From Chromatiales bacterium (GTDB lineage: Bacteria > Pseudomonadota > Gammaproteobacteria > SZUA-140): a stretch of 12,703 nt of DNA. The number at the start of each line of letters is the position of its first letter. The stretch's first letter is position 1. Location: assembly GCA_031285245.1 (NCBI GenBank), contig JAITWN010000078.1, positions 1-12,703 of the forward strand, read 5' to 3'. Both the position numbers and the translations under genes were made by a program. The notes beneath the pieces are model-generated. The model did no database searches, had not been told where the DNA came from, and was given only the letters and a program-made list of their open reading frames with translations. Positions 1 through 7,221 of this stretch are shown piece after piece.

Positions 1-147
1 AAACCGTTGGCGCGCAGCGGCTCCGCGTTTTGAAAAAGCATTCCGATCCTGCCTGACCGCAGAGCCCTGAGACGGTGGCCGCACGAGCCGGCGCGCGCGG
101 GATGGGTTATCCTTAGCGCCCTAGAACGCTAACTGGAACGATCACAG
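1..147. other. Region upstream of purD, no gene recognised
   Basis: All three forward frames close within about 90 bases (for example a TGA at 31–33), and none of the short tails resembles a known C-terminus such as that of PurH, a frequent neighbour of purD. The segment is GC-rich and I cannot point to a convincing promoter. It probably holds the 5' untranslated leader of purD. Confidence 0.4.
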
Positions 148-1443
148 GTGAACATTCTGATCATCGGCAGCGGCGGTCGCGAACACGCGCTGGCCTGGAA
201 AGCAGTACGCTCCCCGCTCGCAGAGCGCGTCTTCGTCGCCCCCGGCAATGCCGGCACCGCACGCGAAGCGGGCGTTGAAAACATCGCCATCGACGCGCTC
301 GACATCAACGGCCTGCTGCAATTCGCGCGCGAAAATAAGGTCGGCCTCACCATCGTCGGTCCTGAAGCGCCACTGGTCGCGGGCGTCGTCGATGCTTTTC
401 ACGCCGCGGGCCTGCGCTGCTTCGGCCCAACACGCGCCGGCGCGCAACTCGAAGGCTCCAAAGCCTACGCCAAAGACTTTCTCGCCCATCACCACATCCC
501 AACCGCCGCCTATGCCGTATTCAGTGACAGCGCGGAAGCCAAGGCGTGGATACGCAAACAAGGCACGCCGCTCGTGGTCAAGGCCGATGGCCTCGCCGCT
601 GGCAAAGGCGTGATCATCGCGCACGAAGAGCATGAAGCCCTCGCCGCCGTTGAAGACATGCTCGAAGGCAATGCCTTCGGCGACGCTGGTCACCGTGTGG
701 TGATCGAGCAATTCCTCGCGGGCGAAGAAGCCAGCTTCATCGTCATAAGCGATGGCGTCAACGTACTGCCAATGGCAAGTTCGCAGGATCACAAAGCACG
801 CGACGACGGCGACACCGGCCCCAATACCGGCGGCATGGGCGCGTATTCACCCGCACCGGTGATCGATGCCGCCATGCATGAGCGCGTGATGCGCGAAGTG
901 ATCATGCCGACCGTGCGCGGCATGGCTGACGACGGTATCCCTTATATTGGCTTTCTCTATGCTGGACTGATGATCGGTAGCGACGGCGTGCCGCGCGTGC
1001 TCGAATTCAACTGCCGCTTCGGTGACCCGGAAACTCAGCCCATCATGATGCGTTTGCGTTCGGATTTGATTGAGCTATGTCTCGCCGCCACTGAAGGCAA
1101 ACTCGATCGGCAAAAAGCAGATTGGGATCCGCGCCGCGCACTCGGCGTAGTGCTTGCCGCGGGTGGTTATCCGGGGGAATACGCCAAGGGCGATGTCATC
1201 ACGGGATTGAATGAAGCTGCTGCCATCGCAGACACCAAAGTTTTCCACGCCGGCACTGCCACGCGTGGCGATGACGTCATCACCGCAGGTGGCCGCGTGC
1301 TATGTGTTTGCGGACTCGGCGACACGGTCTCTTCTGCACAGCGCAAAGCCTATGAAGCCGCAAGCCACATCCGTTTCCCCGGCGTGCACTATCGCCGCGA
1401 TATCGGCTATCGCGCGATCGCCCGCGAAGAAAAGCAGGGCTGA
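148..1443 (+). CDS. purD: Phosphoribosylamine–glycine ligase (GARS)
   Basis: This enzyme ligates glycine to 5-phosphoribosylamine using ATP, the second step of de novo purine synthesis, in the cytoplasm. The 431-residue product has the usual length of monofunctional PurD. The N-terminal domain opens with GSGGREHAL (residues 7–15). The ATP-grasp core shows KADGLAAGKGV (145–155) and GPNTGGMGAYSP (224–235). The family signature RFGDPETQ is at 290–297, and a C-terminal domain with the expected VVLAAGGYPG follows at 335–344. The start is GTG at 148, because the conserved Rossmann-like strand NILIIGSGG begins at the second residue. No better start lies upstream. tsaC follows after 12 bases, so the two are probably co-transcribed. 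Nothing unusual was seen, and no bifunctional fusion is present. Confidence 0.97.
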   Translation: MNILIIGSGGREHALAWKAVRSPLAERVFVAPGNAGTAREAGVENIAIDALDINGLLQFARENKVGLTIVGPEAPLVAGVVDAFHAAGLRCFGPTRAGAQLEGSKAYAKDFLAHHHIPTAAYAVFSDSAEAKAWIRKQGTPLVVKADGLAAGKGVIIAHEEHEALAAVEDMLEGNAFGDAGHRVVIEQFLAGEEASFIVISDGVNVLPMASSQDHKARDDGDTGPNTGGMGAYSPAPVIDAAMHERVMREVIMPTVRGMADDGIPYIGFLYAGLMIGSDGVPRVLEFNCRFGDPETQPIMMRLRSDLIELCLAATEGKLDRQKADWDPRRALGVVLAAGGYPGEYAKGDVITGLNEAAAIADTKVFHAGTATRGDDVITAGGRVLCVCGLGDTVSSAQRKAYEAASHIRFPGVHYRRDIGYRAIAREEKQG

Positions 1444-1455
1444 AGCTTCACACTC

Positions 1456-2034
1456 ATGGCATGGCAACGATGGCGCTTGGCGCAAGCGCGGCGCTATATC
1501 GAAAGCGGCAGCATCGTTGCCTATCCCACCGAAGCGGTTTATGGCCTAGGCTGCAATCCCTTCGATCGCGAAGCTGTGCTGCGGCTGCTGCGCATCAAGC
1601 AGCGTCCGCTCGCGCTTGGTCTCATCCTCATCGGCGCACGCTTCGAACATGTTGCGCCTTTTATTGATCAGGACATCGACACCGGTATTGATCAACAAAC
1701 ACTCACGCGCATCAAACGCGATTGGCCAGGTCCGCGCACTTGGCTGCTGCCTGCATCAACACTCGTGCCACCGTGGATTCGCGGCGCGCATGCAACCGTT
1801 GCGCTGCGCGTTAGTGCCCATCCGCATGCCGCAGCACTTTGTGAAGAAGTTGGCGGCGCATTAGTTTCAACCAGCGCCAATATTCACGGCCGCCCCGCAG
1901 CGCGCAGCGCGCAGCAACTGCGGTTGCGCCTCGGCGCCGAGATCGATTTCATCTTGCCCGGCAGCGTCGGCGCGCTCACGCGACCAACGCCGATCCGCGA
2001 TGCAGTGAGCGGAGAAGTGATTCGCCCCGCCTGA
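1456..2034 (+). CDS. tsaC: Threonylcarbamoyl-AMP synthase (Sua5/YciO/YrdC family)
   Basis: The protein makes threonylcarbamoyl-adenylate from threonine, bicarbonate and ATP, the first step of the universal t6A37 modification of ANN-decoding tRNAs. At 192 residues it is a single YrdC domain without the extra Sua5 domain, matching the short TsaC (RimN) type. Visible family motifs are YPTEAVYGLGC (23–33), the KQRP nucleotide/phosphate-binding stretch (48–51) and ALVSTSAN (135–142). The C-terminal RPTPIRD (176–182) is also typical. Start: ATG at 1456, 12 bases after the purD stop. No clear Shine-Dalgarno is visible, so translation may be coupled to purD. The gene sits just ahead of hemF, an arrangement common in gammaproteobacteria, where the pair often lies near aroE. 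Confidence 0.93.
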   Translation: MAWQRWRLAQARRYIESGSIVAYPTEAVYGLGCNPFDREAVLRLLRIKQRPLALGLILIGARFEHVAPFIDQDIDTGIDQQTLTRIKRDWPGPRTWLLPASTLVPPWIRGAHATVALRVSAHPHAAALCEEVGGALVSTSANIHGRPAARSAQQLRLRLGAEIDFILPGSVGALTRPTPIRDAVSGEVIRPA

Positions 2035-2123
2035 AGAATCCTGAGCAAATGGCTTGGGTGCAGGCATGTTCCGCCTGCGTTAGAATTCGGCCAGACAATA
2101 TCCACACAGGAAAAAAGACAATC

Positions 2124-3038
2124 ATGGACCAACCCGACATCGGCGCAGTCAAAGACTATCTCCTCGGCCTGCAAACGCGCATCACCACCGCGCTCGCAGA
2201 GGAAGACGGCGCAGCCAGCTTCCATGAAGATCTGTGGGAGCGCCCCGAAGGTGGTGGCGGTGGGCGCACCCGCGTGCTGAGCGAAGGCGCGGTCTTTGAA
2301 CAAGGCGGCGTCAACTTCTCCCATGTCACCGGCGCCAGCATGCCCGCAGCCGCCACCGCCCAGCGCCCCGAACTCGCCGGACGCAAATACGAAGCGCTCG
2401 GTGTGTCGCTGGTCATCCACCCGCGCAATCCTTATGTGCCGACCTCGCACGCCAACGTACGCTTCTTCATCGCCACGCGCGAAGGCGAAGCACCGATCTG
2501 GTGGTTTGGCGGCGGCTTTGATCTCACGCCTTATTACGGCTTTGAAGAAGACGCCGTGCACTGGCACCAAGTCGCGCGCGACGCCTGCGCCCCCTTCGGC
2601 AATGGCGTCTACCCACACTACAAACGCTGGTGCGATGAGTACTTCTTCCTGCGTCACCGCCAGGAAGCGCGCGGCGTCGGCGGCCTCTTCTTCGATGATC
2701 TCAACGAAGGCGGCTTCAAGCGCAGCTTCGATCTCATGCGCAGCATCGGCGACCACTACGTCCCCGCCTACCGCCCCATCGTCGCTCGCCGCAAAAACAT
2801 CCCTTATGGTGAGCGCGAACGCGACTTCCAGCTCTATCGCCGTGGCCGCTACGTCGAATTCAACCTCATCTACGACCGCGGCACCATCTTCGGCCTACAA
2901 ACCGGCGGGCGCACCGAATCGATCCTGATGTCACTGCCACCGCTAGTGAAATGGAAATACAACTGGCGCCCCGAAGCAGGCAGTGCGGAAGAAAAGCTGT
3001 ATCGGGATTTTCTGCCGGCGAAGGATTGGTTGAAGTAA
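2124..3038 (+). CDS. hemF: Oxygen-dependent coproporphyrinogen-III oxidase
   Basis: HemF oxidatively decarboxylates coproporphyrinogen III to protoporphyrinogen IX with O2, a late step of haem synthesis. The 304-residue length is typical of the family. The PROSITE-type signature runs through residues 167–192 (KRWC, then FFLRHRQEARG and GGLFFDD). The second conserved block, GRYVEFNLIYDRG followed by TIFGLQTGGR, covers 241–263. The N-terminal half carries the usual GGVNFSHVTG (61–70) and WWFGGGFDLTPYYG (126–139). The frame is open from 2049, but ATG 2124 is chosen because an AGGAAAA-type ribosome site lies at 2108–2114 and the protein then starts like its relatives. It is the last gene of the housekeeping block, and inverted repeats follow it. 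Confidence 0.96.
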   Translation: MDQPDIGAVKDYLLGLQTRITTALAEEDGAASFHEDLWERPEGGGGGRTRVLSEGAVFEQGGVNFSHVTGASMPAAATAQRPELAGRKYEALGVSLVIHPRNPYVPTSHANVRFFIATREGEAPIWWFGGGFDLTPYYGFEEDAVHWHQVARDACAPFGNGVYPHYKRWCDEYFFLRHRQEARGVGGLFFDDLNEGGFKRSFDLMRSIGDHYVPAYRPIVARRKNIPYGERERDFQLYRRGRYVEFNLIYDRGTIFGLQTGGRTESILMSLPPLVKWKYNWRPEAGSAEEKLYRDFLPAKDWLK

Positions 3039-3050
3039 CTCTGAACCTTC

Positions 3051-3106
3051 CATGTTGGGCATCACCATGGGCTCTGTCGGTAGACATAGGTGCGATGCCC
3101 AACATG
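3051..3106. repeat. Inverted repeat downstream of hemF
   Basis: A perfect 13-base inverted repeat: left arm CATGTTGGGCATC at 3051–3063, right arm GATGCCCAACATG at 3094–3106, with a 30-base loop. It lies 13 bases after the hemF stop. There is no following T-tract, so it is not a textbook Rho-independent terminator. It could still be an mRNA 3' stem, or a REP-like dispersed element, whose GTTGGGC cores are often seen in gammaproteobacteria. Confidence 0.6.
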
Positions 3107-3141
3107 CGGCTCGCTTGGTGAGAAGCTAGGGCTGAATATCG

Positions 3142-3181
3142 AAGCGGTGGCATAGGCCATGCCTATGAGTTTGTACCGCTT
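3142..3181. repeat. Nested inverted repeat (two-tier hairpin)
   Basis: The outer arms AAGCGGT (3142–3148) and ACCGCTT (3175–3181) enclose a perfect inner stem CATAGGC (3151–3157) / GCCTATG (3161–3167) with a 3-base loop. The nested symmetry suggests a folded RNA or mobile-repeat structure. No T-run follows, so a terminator role is uncertain. Confidence 0.55.
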
Positions 3182-3199
3182 GGGCCGAGCGCGAAGTGA

Positions 3200-3400
3200 C
3201 GCTCAACATCACCATCATCCTCAGAAAAACCCCGGCGTCCGAACTTGCCGGACGAAACGGATAACCACGTTATTGAGCTGGCCGTCGCAGGAGGTGCCGC
3301 CTACGTCATCACTCGCAACCTGCGCCACATCGCCAAAATGGAGTTGAGCTTTCCCGGCCTTAAACTGATTTCACCAGAAAATTTTCTCAAGGAGATCTGA
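3200..3400 (+). pseudogene. C-terminal remnant of PIN-domain toxin gene
   Basis: Reading from 3200 (after an in-frame TGA at 3197–3199), the frame translates from 3236 to RPNLPDETDNHVIELAV, then GGAAYVITRNLRH, then FPGLKLISPENFLKEI and a stop at 3398–3400. This closely matches the C-terminal third to half of PIN-family toxins of COG2402 type: the acidic D-NH motif, the conserved TRN turn, and the final strand and helix. The N-terminal part with the first catalytic aspartate (LDTNV-type motif) is absent from 3039–3235. No good start codon exists apart from a TTG at 3245, so the gene is probably an inactive 5' deletion remnant. PIN toxins are RNases. The junction to the downstream antitoxin gene (TGA, one base, ATG) is intact, showing the former operon. 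Confidence 0.7.
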
Positions 3401-3401
3401 C

Positions 3402-3623
3402 ATGACAGCATTGACTGTAAGACTCTCGGATGAAAAACACCGCCGCCTGAAAGCGCTGGCGCATAGCCGCGGCACCCCGCTCAACCGCCTGATCGACGAA
3501 ATGACGACGGTAATGCTTGCTCAATTTGATGCTGAAACCCGCTTCAAAACCCAGGCCGCGCGCGAAACCCATCAAAAAACTCGTGGACTCGAACTGCTGA
3601 AGAAGGCGCAGAGTTCAGAATAA
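3402..3623 (+). CDS. Ribbon-helix-helix antitoxin, partner of the PIN remnant
   Basis: This is a small 73-residue protein starting MTALTVRLSDEKHRRLKALA. A short N-terminal β-strand (residues 3–8, ALTVRL) is followed by two amphipathic helices, the layout of the Arc/MetJ ribbon-helix-helix fold. The charged C-terminal tail (about residues 45–73) would wrap the toxin partner. Such proteins are usually antitoxins that also repress their own operon as dimers. The start is ATG 3402, with an AAGGAGA Shine-Dalgarno at 3389–3395 lying inside the end of the PIN remnant. The stop of the remnant and this start are one base apart, as in an intact toxin–antitoxin operon. Because the toxin is truncated, this gene is an orphan antitoxin and may no longer have its own promoter. 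Family assignment is from the fold pattern. Confidence 0.75.
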   Translation: MTALTVRLSDEKHRRLKALAHSRGTPLNRLIDEMTTVMLAQFDAETRFKTQAARETHQKTRGLELLKKAQSSE

Positions 3624-3811
3624 GCTGTTGCCTGAAGTGAAGCGCTCACCAATGACGGCGCCGGCACAGCCTTATCCTGAAACTGTTACCTATGTCTCCA
3701 GACAACGGCAGGGGCCTTTCATGACGATTTTTCGATAGCGGACGAAGAAGTGCTACGCGTACGATCCTCGTTCATAATGTCGGATTGCGGCCATGCAGGC
3801 ATGGGGGGGTC
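3624..3811. other. Intergenic stretch before rmlB, possible IS debris
   Basis: No gene is seen here. The segment includes AACTGTTACCTATGTCTCC (3681–3699), which resembles terminal sequences of transposons from memory; I cannot confirm this. It also holds a candidate −10 box and a short inverted repeat, CCATGC AG GCATGG, at 3791–3804 directly before rmlB. Confidence 0.4.
3773..3778 (+). promoter_or_regulatory. Candidate −10 box for the rml cluster
   Basis: CATAAT differs from the σ70 consensus TATAAT by one base and lies 34 bases before the rmlB start. No good −35 hexamer is found 16–18 bases upstream, so the promoter is tentative or needs an activator. Confidence 0.3.
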
Positions 3812-4879
3812 ATGATTCTGGTGACAGGTGGTGCTGGCTTTATCGGCGCCAATTTTGTGCTTGACTGGTTGCGTCAATCGGACGAAGCCATTCTGAACGT
3901 AGACAAGCTGACTTACGCGGGCAATCTAGGCACATTGAGGCCGCTGCAGGGCAATCCGAAACATGTGTTTGCCCAGATGGATATCTGCGATCGAGCCGCA
4001 CTCGACGCACTTTTCACCGAGCATCGGCCGCGCGCGGTGCTGCATTTCGCGGCGGAAAGTCACGTCGATCGTTCGATTCATGGCCCAGCGGACTTTATCC
4101 AGACCAATGTGGTCGGTACGTTCACGTTGCTTGAAGCGGCGCGGGCGTATTGGAGCGCCCTCAGCAACACTGAAAGATCCGCGTTCCGTTTCCTGCATGT
4201 TTCAACGGACGAAGTCTATGGCTCGCTCTCCCCCGCCGATCCACAGTTCACAGAATCTACGCCCTATGCGCCCAACAGTCCCTACGCGGCGAGCAAGGCC
4301 GGCTCGGACCATCTCGTGCGTGCGTGGCACCACACCTATGGCTTGCCAGTGCTGACGACCAACTGCTCGAACAATTATGGTCCGTACCAATTTCCTGAAA
4401 AACTGATTCCGCTGATGATCGCGAATGCACTCGGCGGCAAACCGCTACCTGTGTATGGCGATGGTCAGAATGTGCGCGACTGGTTGTACGTCGGCGATCA
4501 TTGCAGCGCGATTCGCGAAGTGCTTGCCCAGGGCGAGGCGGGTGAGACGTACAACGTGGGCGGTTGGAACGAAAGAAAGAATCTTGAAGTCGTGCATACG
4601 CTGTGCGATTTGCTCGATGCGTTACGTCCGAAGAGAGCGGGCTCGTATCGCGACCAGATCACTTATGTGGAAGATCGCCCAGGCCATGACCGTCGTTATG
4701 CGATCGACGCGCGCAAGCTCGAACGAGAACTCGGCTGGCGACCGCAAGAGACATTTGAAACCGGTCTTGAGAAGACCGTGTGCTGGTATCTCGACAACCA
4801 GGCATGGGTCGACGAAGTTGCCTCGGGCGACTACCGGCAGTGGATCGACACAAATTACGCACAGCGCTCGCATGCATAG
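3812..4879 (+). CDS. rmlB: dTDP-glucose 4,6-dehydratase
   Basis: RmlB (RfbB) converts dTDP-glucose to dTDP-4-keto-6-deoxyglucose, the second step towards dTDP-L-rhamnose. The 355-residue product is an extended short-chain dehydrogenase/reductase. The NAD-binding GGAGFIG is at 6–12. The catalytic STDEVYG is at 131–137 (Thr132, Asp133, Glu134 act in dehydration), and YAASK at 158–162 supplies the Tyr158/Lys162 pair. HFAAESHVDRSI (78–89) and NCSNNYGPYQFPEKLIP (184–200) are specific to RmlB. The frame is open from a TTG at 3785, but ATG 3812 places the Rossmann strand MILVTGG at the N-terminus as expected, with a G-rich ribosome site at 3803–3809. It is the first gene of the rmlBACD set; rmlA starts 11 bases after its stop. 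Confidence 0.96.
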   Translation: MILVTGGAGFIGANFVLDWLRQSDEAILNVDKLTYAGNLGTLRPLQGNPKHVFAQMDICDRAALDALFTEHRPRAVLHFAAESHVDRSIHGPADFIQTNVVGTFTLLEAARAYWSALSNTERSAFRFLHVSTDEVYGSLSPADPQFTESTPYAPNSPYAASKAGSDHLVRAWHHTYGLPVLTTNCSNNYGPYQFPEKLIPLMIANALGGKPLPVYGDGQNVRDWLYVGDHCSAIREVLAQGEAGETYNVGGWNERKNLEVVHTLCDLLDALRPKRAGSYRDQITYVEDRPGHDRRYAIDARKLERELGWRPQETFETGLEKTVCWYLDNQAWVDEVASGDYRQWIDTNYAQRSHA

Positions 4880-4890
4880 GGCAGCAACGA

Positions 4891-5784
4891 ATGGCACGTA
4901 AAGGCATCATCCTCGCCGGCGGTTCGGGCACGCGGCTTTACCCGATCACCCACGTGGTGTCGAAGCAGCTCTTGCCGGTCTATGACAAACCTATGATCTA
5001 CTATCCGCTGTCGACGCTGATGACGGCTGGTATTCGTGATGTGCTCATCATCTCCACGCCGGAAGATACCTTCCGTTTCGAGACTATGCTTGGCGATGGC
5101 AATCAGTGGGGTATGAATATCGAGTACGCTGTGCAGCCCTCGCCGGATGGACTGGCGCAGGCATTTATCATCGGCCGTGATTTCATCGGTAACGATCCTT
5201 CGGCGTTGATTCTGGGCGATAACATTTTCTACGGGCACGATCTCGCGAAACCGCTGGAACATGCGAATGCCCGGCAAAGCGGGGCGACCGTATTTGCCTA
5301 TCACGTGCAGGACCCGCAGCGCTATGGCGTGGTGGAATTCGACCCAGAGCTTCGTGCGGTGTCGATCGAAGAAAAGCCAGTGCAGCCCCGTTCGAACTAT
5401 GCAGTGACCGGTCTTTATTTCTACGACAATCGCGTGTGCGACATCGTGGCTGATATCAAACCCTCGACGCGCGGCGAACTCGAAATCACGGATCTCAATT
5501 CGCGCTACCTCGAAGCAGGCGCACTCAATGTCGAGATCATGGGGCGCGGCTACGCCTGGTTCGATACGGGCACGCACGATTCGCTGATTGAAGCAGCAAT
5601 GTTTATTGCGACGCTGCAAAAGCGGCAAGGGCTCATGGTGGCGTGTCCAGAGGAGATCGCCTTTCGCCACCGGTGGATCGATGCAAGCCAGATAGAGAAA
5701 CTGGCTGCGCCGTTATCGAAGAGCGGTTATGGAAAATATTTGTTGAGCATTCTTACGGACCCGGTCGTATGGTCATCGCAGTAA
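4891..5784 (+). CDS. rmlA: Glucose-1-phosphate thymidylyltransferase
   Basis: RmlA (RfbA) joins dTTP and glucose-1-phosphate to give dTDP-glucose, the first and feedback-regulated step of the rhamnose pathway. The 297-residue product has the nucleotidyltransferase signature GGSGTRLYP (10–18), with KQLLPVYDKPMIYYPL at 25–40. The metal-binding aspartate lies in LGDNIFYG (108–115), and EEKP is at 160–163. GELEITDLN (195–203) and WFDTGTHDSL (223–232, metal aspartate at 225) are also present. All catalytic positions appear intact. The frame is open further upstream inside rmlB, but ATG 4891 gives the standard start MARKGIILAGG. The Shine-Dalgarno is weak (AGGGCAG, 4878–4884). The 3' end overlaps rmlC by 16 bases, implying translational coupling. 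Confidence 0.96.
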   Translation: MARKGIILAGGSGTRLYPITHVVSKQLLPVYDKPMIYYPLSTLMTAGIRDVLIISTPEDTFRFETMLGDGNQWGMNIEYAVQPSPDGLAQAFIIGRDFIGNDPSALILGDNIFYGHDLAKPLEHANARQSGATVFAYHVQDPQRYGVVEFDPELRAVSIEEKPVQPRSNYAVTGLYFYDNRVCDIVADIKPSTRGELEITDLNSRYLEAGALNVEIMGRGYAWFDTGTHDSLIEAAMFIATLQKRQGLMVACPEEIAFRHRWIDASQIEKLAAPLSKSGYGKYLLSILTDPVVWSSQ

Positions 5785-6320
5785 CTCCCACGGCGCTGCC
5801 CGAAGTCAAGCTCATCGAACCGAAGGTATTCGGCGATGCGCGCGGATTTTTTGTCGAAAGCTTCAATGCCCGGGAATTCGCAGCGCAGGTGCAGGCCGGC
5901 ATCGAATTTGTACAAGACAACCATTCGCGCTCGGCAAAAGGCGTGTTGCGCGGATTGCATTATCAGATCGAGCATGCACAGGGAAAGTTAGTACGCGTGA
6001 CTGAGGGCGAAGTGTTTGACGTTGCGGTTGATGTGCGCCGGAGTTCACCGAATTTTGGTAAATGGGTGGGCGTAACGCTTTCCGCAGAGAATCACCGTCA
6101 ATTGTGGGTGCCCCCTGGATTCGCGCATGGATTCGTCGTGCTTTCAGCATCGGCGCAGTTTCTCTACAAGACGACTGATTACTGGTTTCCCGAGTTCGAA
6201 CGCTGCATCGTGTGGAATGATGCGCAAATTGGCATCGAATGGCCGATTAATTTCGCGCCTATGCTGGCGGCGAAGGATGCGGCAGGTAAGCGCCTCAATG
6301 AGGCTGAAGTGTATACGTGA
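5769..6320 (+). CDS. rmlC: dTDP-4-dehydrorhamnose 3,5-epimerase
   Basis: RmlC (RfbC) epimerises dTDP-4-keto-6-deoxyglucose at C3 and C5 to dTDP-4-keto-L-rhamnose. It is a 183-residue cupin, the standard length. The catalytic histidine is in RGLHYQ (61–66, His64), followed by KLVRV (73–77). WVPPGFAHGF (113–122) and the active-site tyrosine region FLYKTTDYW (131–139, Tyr133) complete the site. Start ATG 5769 is chosen because the first conserved block (KLIEPKVFGDARGFF, 14–28) follows at the expected distance. The frame is open upstream only as a read-through of rmlA. It overlaps the rmlA end by 16 bases and runs into rmlD without a gap. Confidence 0.96.
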   Translation: MVIAVTPTALPEVKLIEPKVFGDARGFFVESFNAREFAAQVQAGIEFVQDNHSRSAKGVLRGLHYQIEHAQGKLVRVTEGEVFDVAVDVRRSSPNFGKWVGVTLSAENHRQLWVPPGFAHGFVVLSASAQFLYKTTDYWFPEFERCIVWNDAQIGIEWPINFAPMLAAKDAAGKRLNEAEVYT

Positions 6321-7221
6321 GCACGCATTGAACGCATTCCCCACCATCCTCGTCACGGGAGTGAATGGTCAGGTAGGCTTTGAGCTTCTGCGTAGCTTGC
6401 AGGGCTTGGGGCGAATCATTGGTCTCGATCGCGCCGCGCTTGATCTTGCAAATCTTGACCAGATTCGAGCGGTAGTGCGCGAGGCAAAACCAGCTATCAT
6501 CGTCAACCCCGCCGCGTACACGGCGGTAGATAAAGCAGAAACCGACGAAGCGGCGGCACGCCAGTTGAATGCCGAAGCGCCGCGCGTTTTCGCCGAAGAG
6601 GCCGCACGCTGCAGCGCCGCGCTGATCCACTATTCAACTGACTATGTCTTCGATGGCACGAAGGATGCGCCATATACCGAAGACGACGTCACGAATCCGC
6701 AGAATGTTTATGGCAAGACCAAGTTGGAAGGCGAGCAGTGGATCGCGGCAAGCGGTTGCGCGCATTTGATCTTGCGCACGAGCTGGGTGTATGGACGGCG
6801 TGGCAAAAACTTTCTGCTCACCATGCTCAAACTCGGCGCAGAGCGCCCCGAATTGCGCGTAGTGGCCGACCAGATCGGCGCGCCAACTTGGTCGAACACC
6901 ATCGCCATGGCGACAGCACATATCGTGGCGCAGGCATTGGCCGCGCAGCATGCGGGGGATACCCACTGGTGGCGCGAGCGTAGCGGGATCTATAACCTCA
7001 CCGCCAACGACTCGACCTCGTGGCATGGCTTCGCGAGCGCGATACTCGATATTGCAATGGGCGACAAAGCACCGAAGGTCACACCGATTCCAGCGGCGGA
7101 GTATCCTGTGCCTACGAAGCGGCCGGCGAACTCGCGTCTGGCGGGGGACAAACTGGCCCGAGTATTCGAGCTGAGATTACCGGCTTGGGACGAGGCGCTG
7201 GGGCTTTGTCTCACGGACTGA
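6298..7221 (+). CDS. rmlD: dTDP-4-dehydrorhamnose reductase
   Basis: RmlD (RfbD) reduces dTDP-4-keto-L-rhamnose with NAD(P)H to dTDP-L-rhamnose, the final pathway step. As called, the product has 307 residues. The nucleotide-binding GVNGQVG is at 21–27. STDYVFDG (113–120) and the catalytic YGKTK (138–142, Tyr138/Lys142) are intact, and RTSWVYG lies at 160–166. The family-typical RPANSRL (275–281) is near the C-terminus. The start is uncertain. ATG 6298 has an AGGTAAG site at 6284–6290 but overlaps rmlC by 23 bases and adds a nonconserved leader. TTG 6328, just after the rmlC stop, would give 297 residues and a more typical N-terminus. The stop shares one base with the start of the next gene (TGATG). 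Confidence 0.94.
   Translation: MRLKCIREHALNAFPTILVTGVNGQVGFELLRSLQGLGRIIGLDRAALDLANLDQIRAVVREAKPAIIVNPAAYTAVDKAETDEAAARQLNAEAPRVFAEEAARCSAALIHYSTDYVFDGTKDAPYTEDDVTNPQNVYGKTKLEGEQWIAASGCAHLILRTSWVYGRRGKNFLLTMLKLGAERPELRVVADQIGAPTWSNTIAMATAHIVAQALAAQHAGDTHWWRERSGIYNLTANDSTSWHGFASAILDIAMGDKAPKVTPIPAAEYPVPTKRPANSRLAGDKLARVFELRLPAWDEALGLCLTD

Noticed and set aside
142..792. Minus-strand open frame of 216 codons over purD
   Set aside because: Antisense shadow of a strongly supported purD.
1884..2756. Long open frame on the minus strand (290 codons) overlapping tsaC and hemF
   Set aside because: It lies antisense to two clearly identified genes, its translation matches no family I know, and long antisense frames are expected in GC-rich coding DNA.
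2296..2928. 210-codon plus-strand frame inside hemF
   Set aside because: Alternate-frame shadow dominated by Ala/Ser/Thr/Pro, fully inside hemF.
3051..3106. Rho-independent terminator of hemF
   Set aside because: The stem is perfect, but the loop is 30 bases and no T-run follows, so I list it as an inverted repeat only.
3159..3347. Short plus-strand frame with a HHHH run
   Set aside because: It overlaps the PIN remnant in another frame, and the remnant frame has clear family similarity; the histidine run comes from a CATCACCATCATC stretch.
4855..5670. Minus-strand open frame of 271 codons over rmlA
   Set aside because: Antisense shadow of rmlA, which has all its catalytic motifs on the plus strand; the product is rich in His/Arg without recognisable domains.
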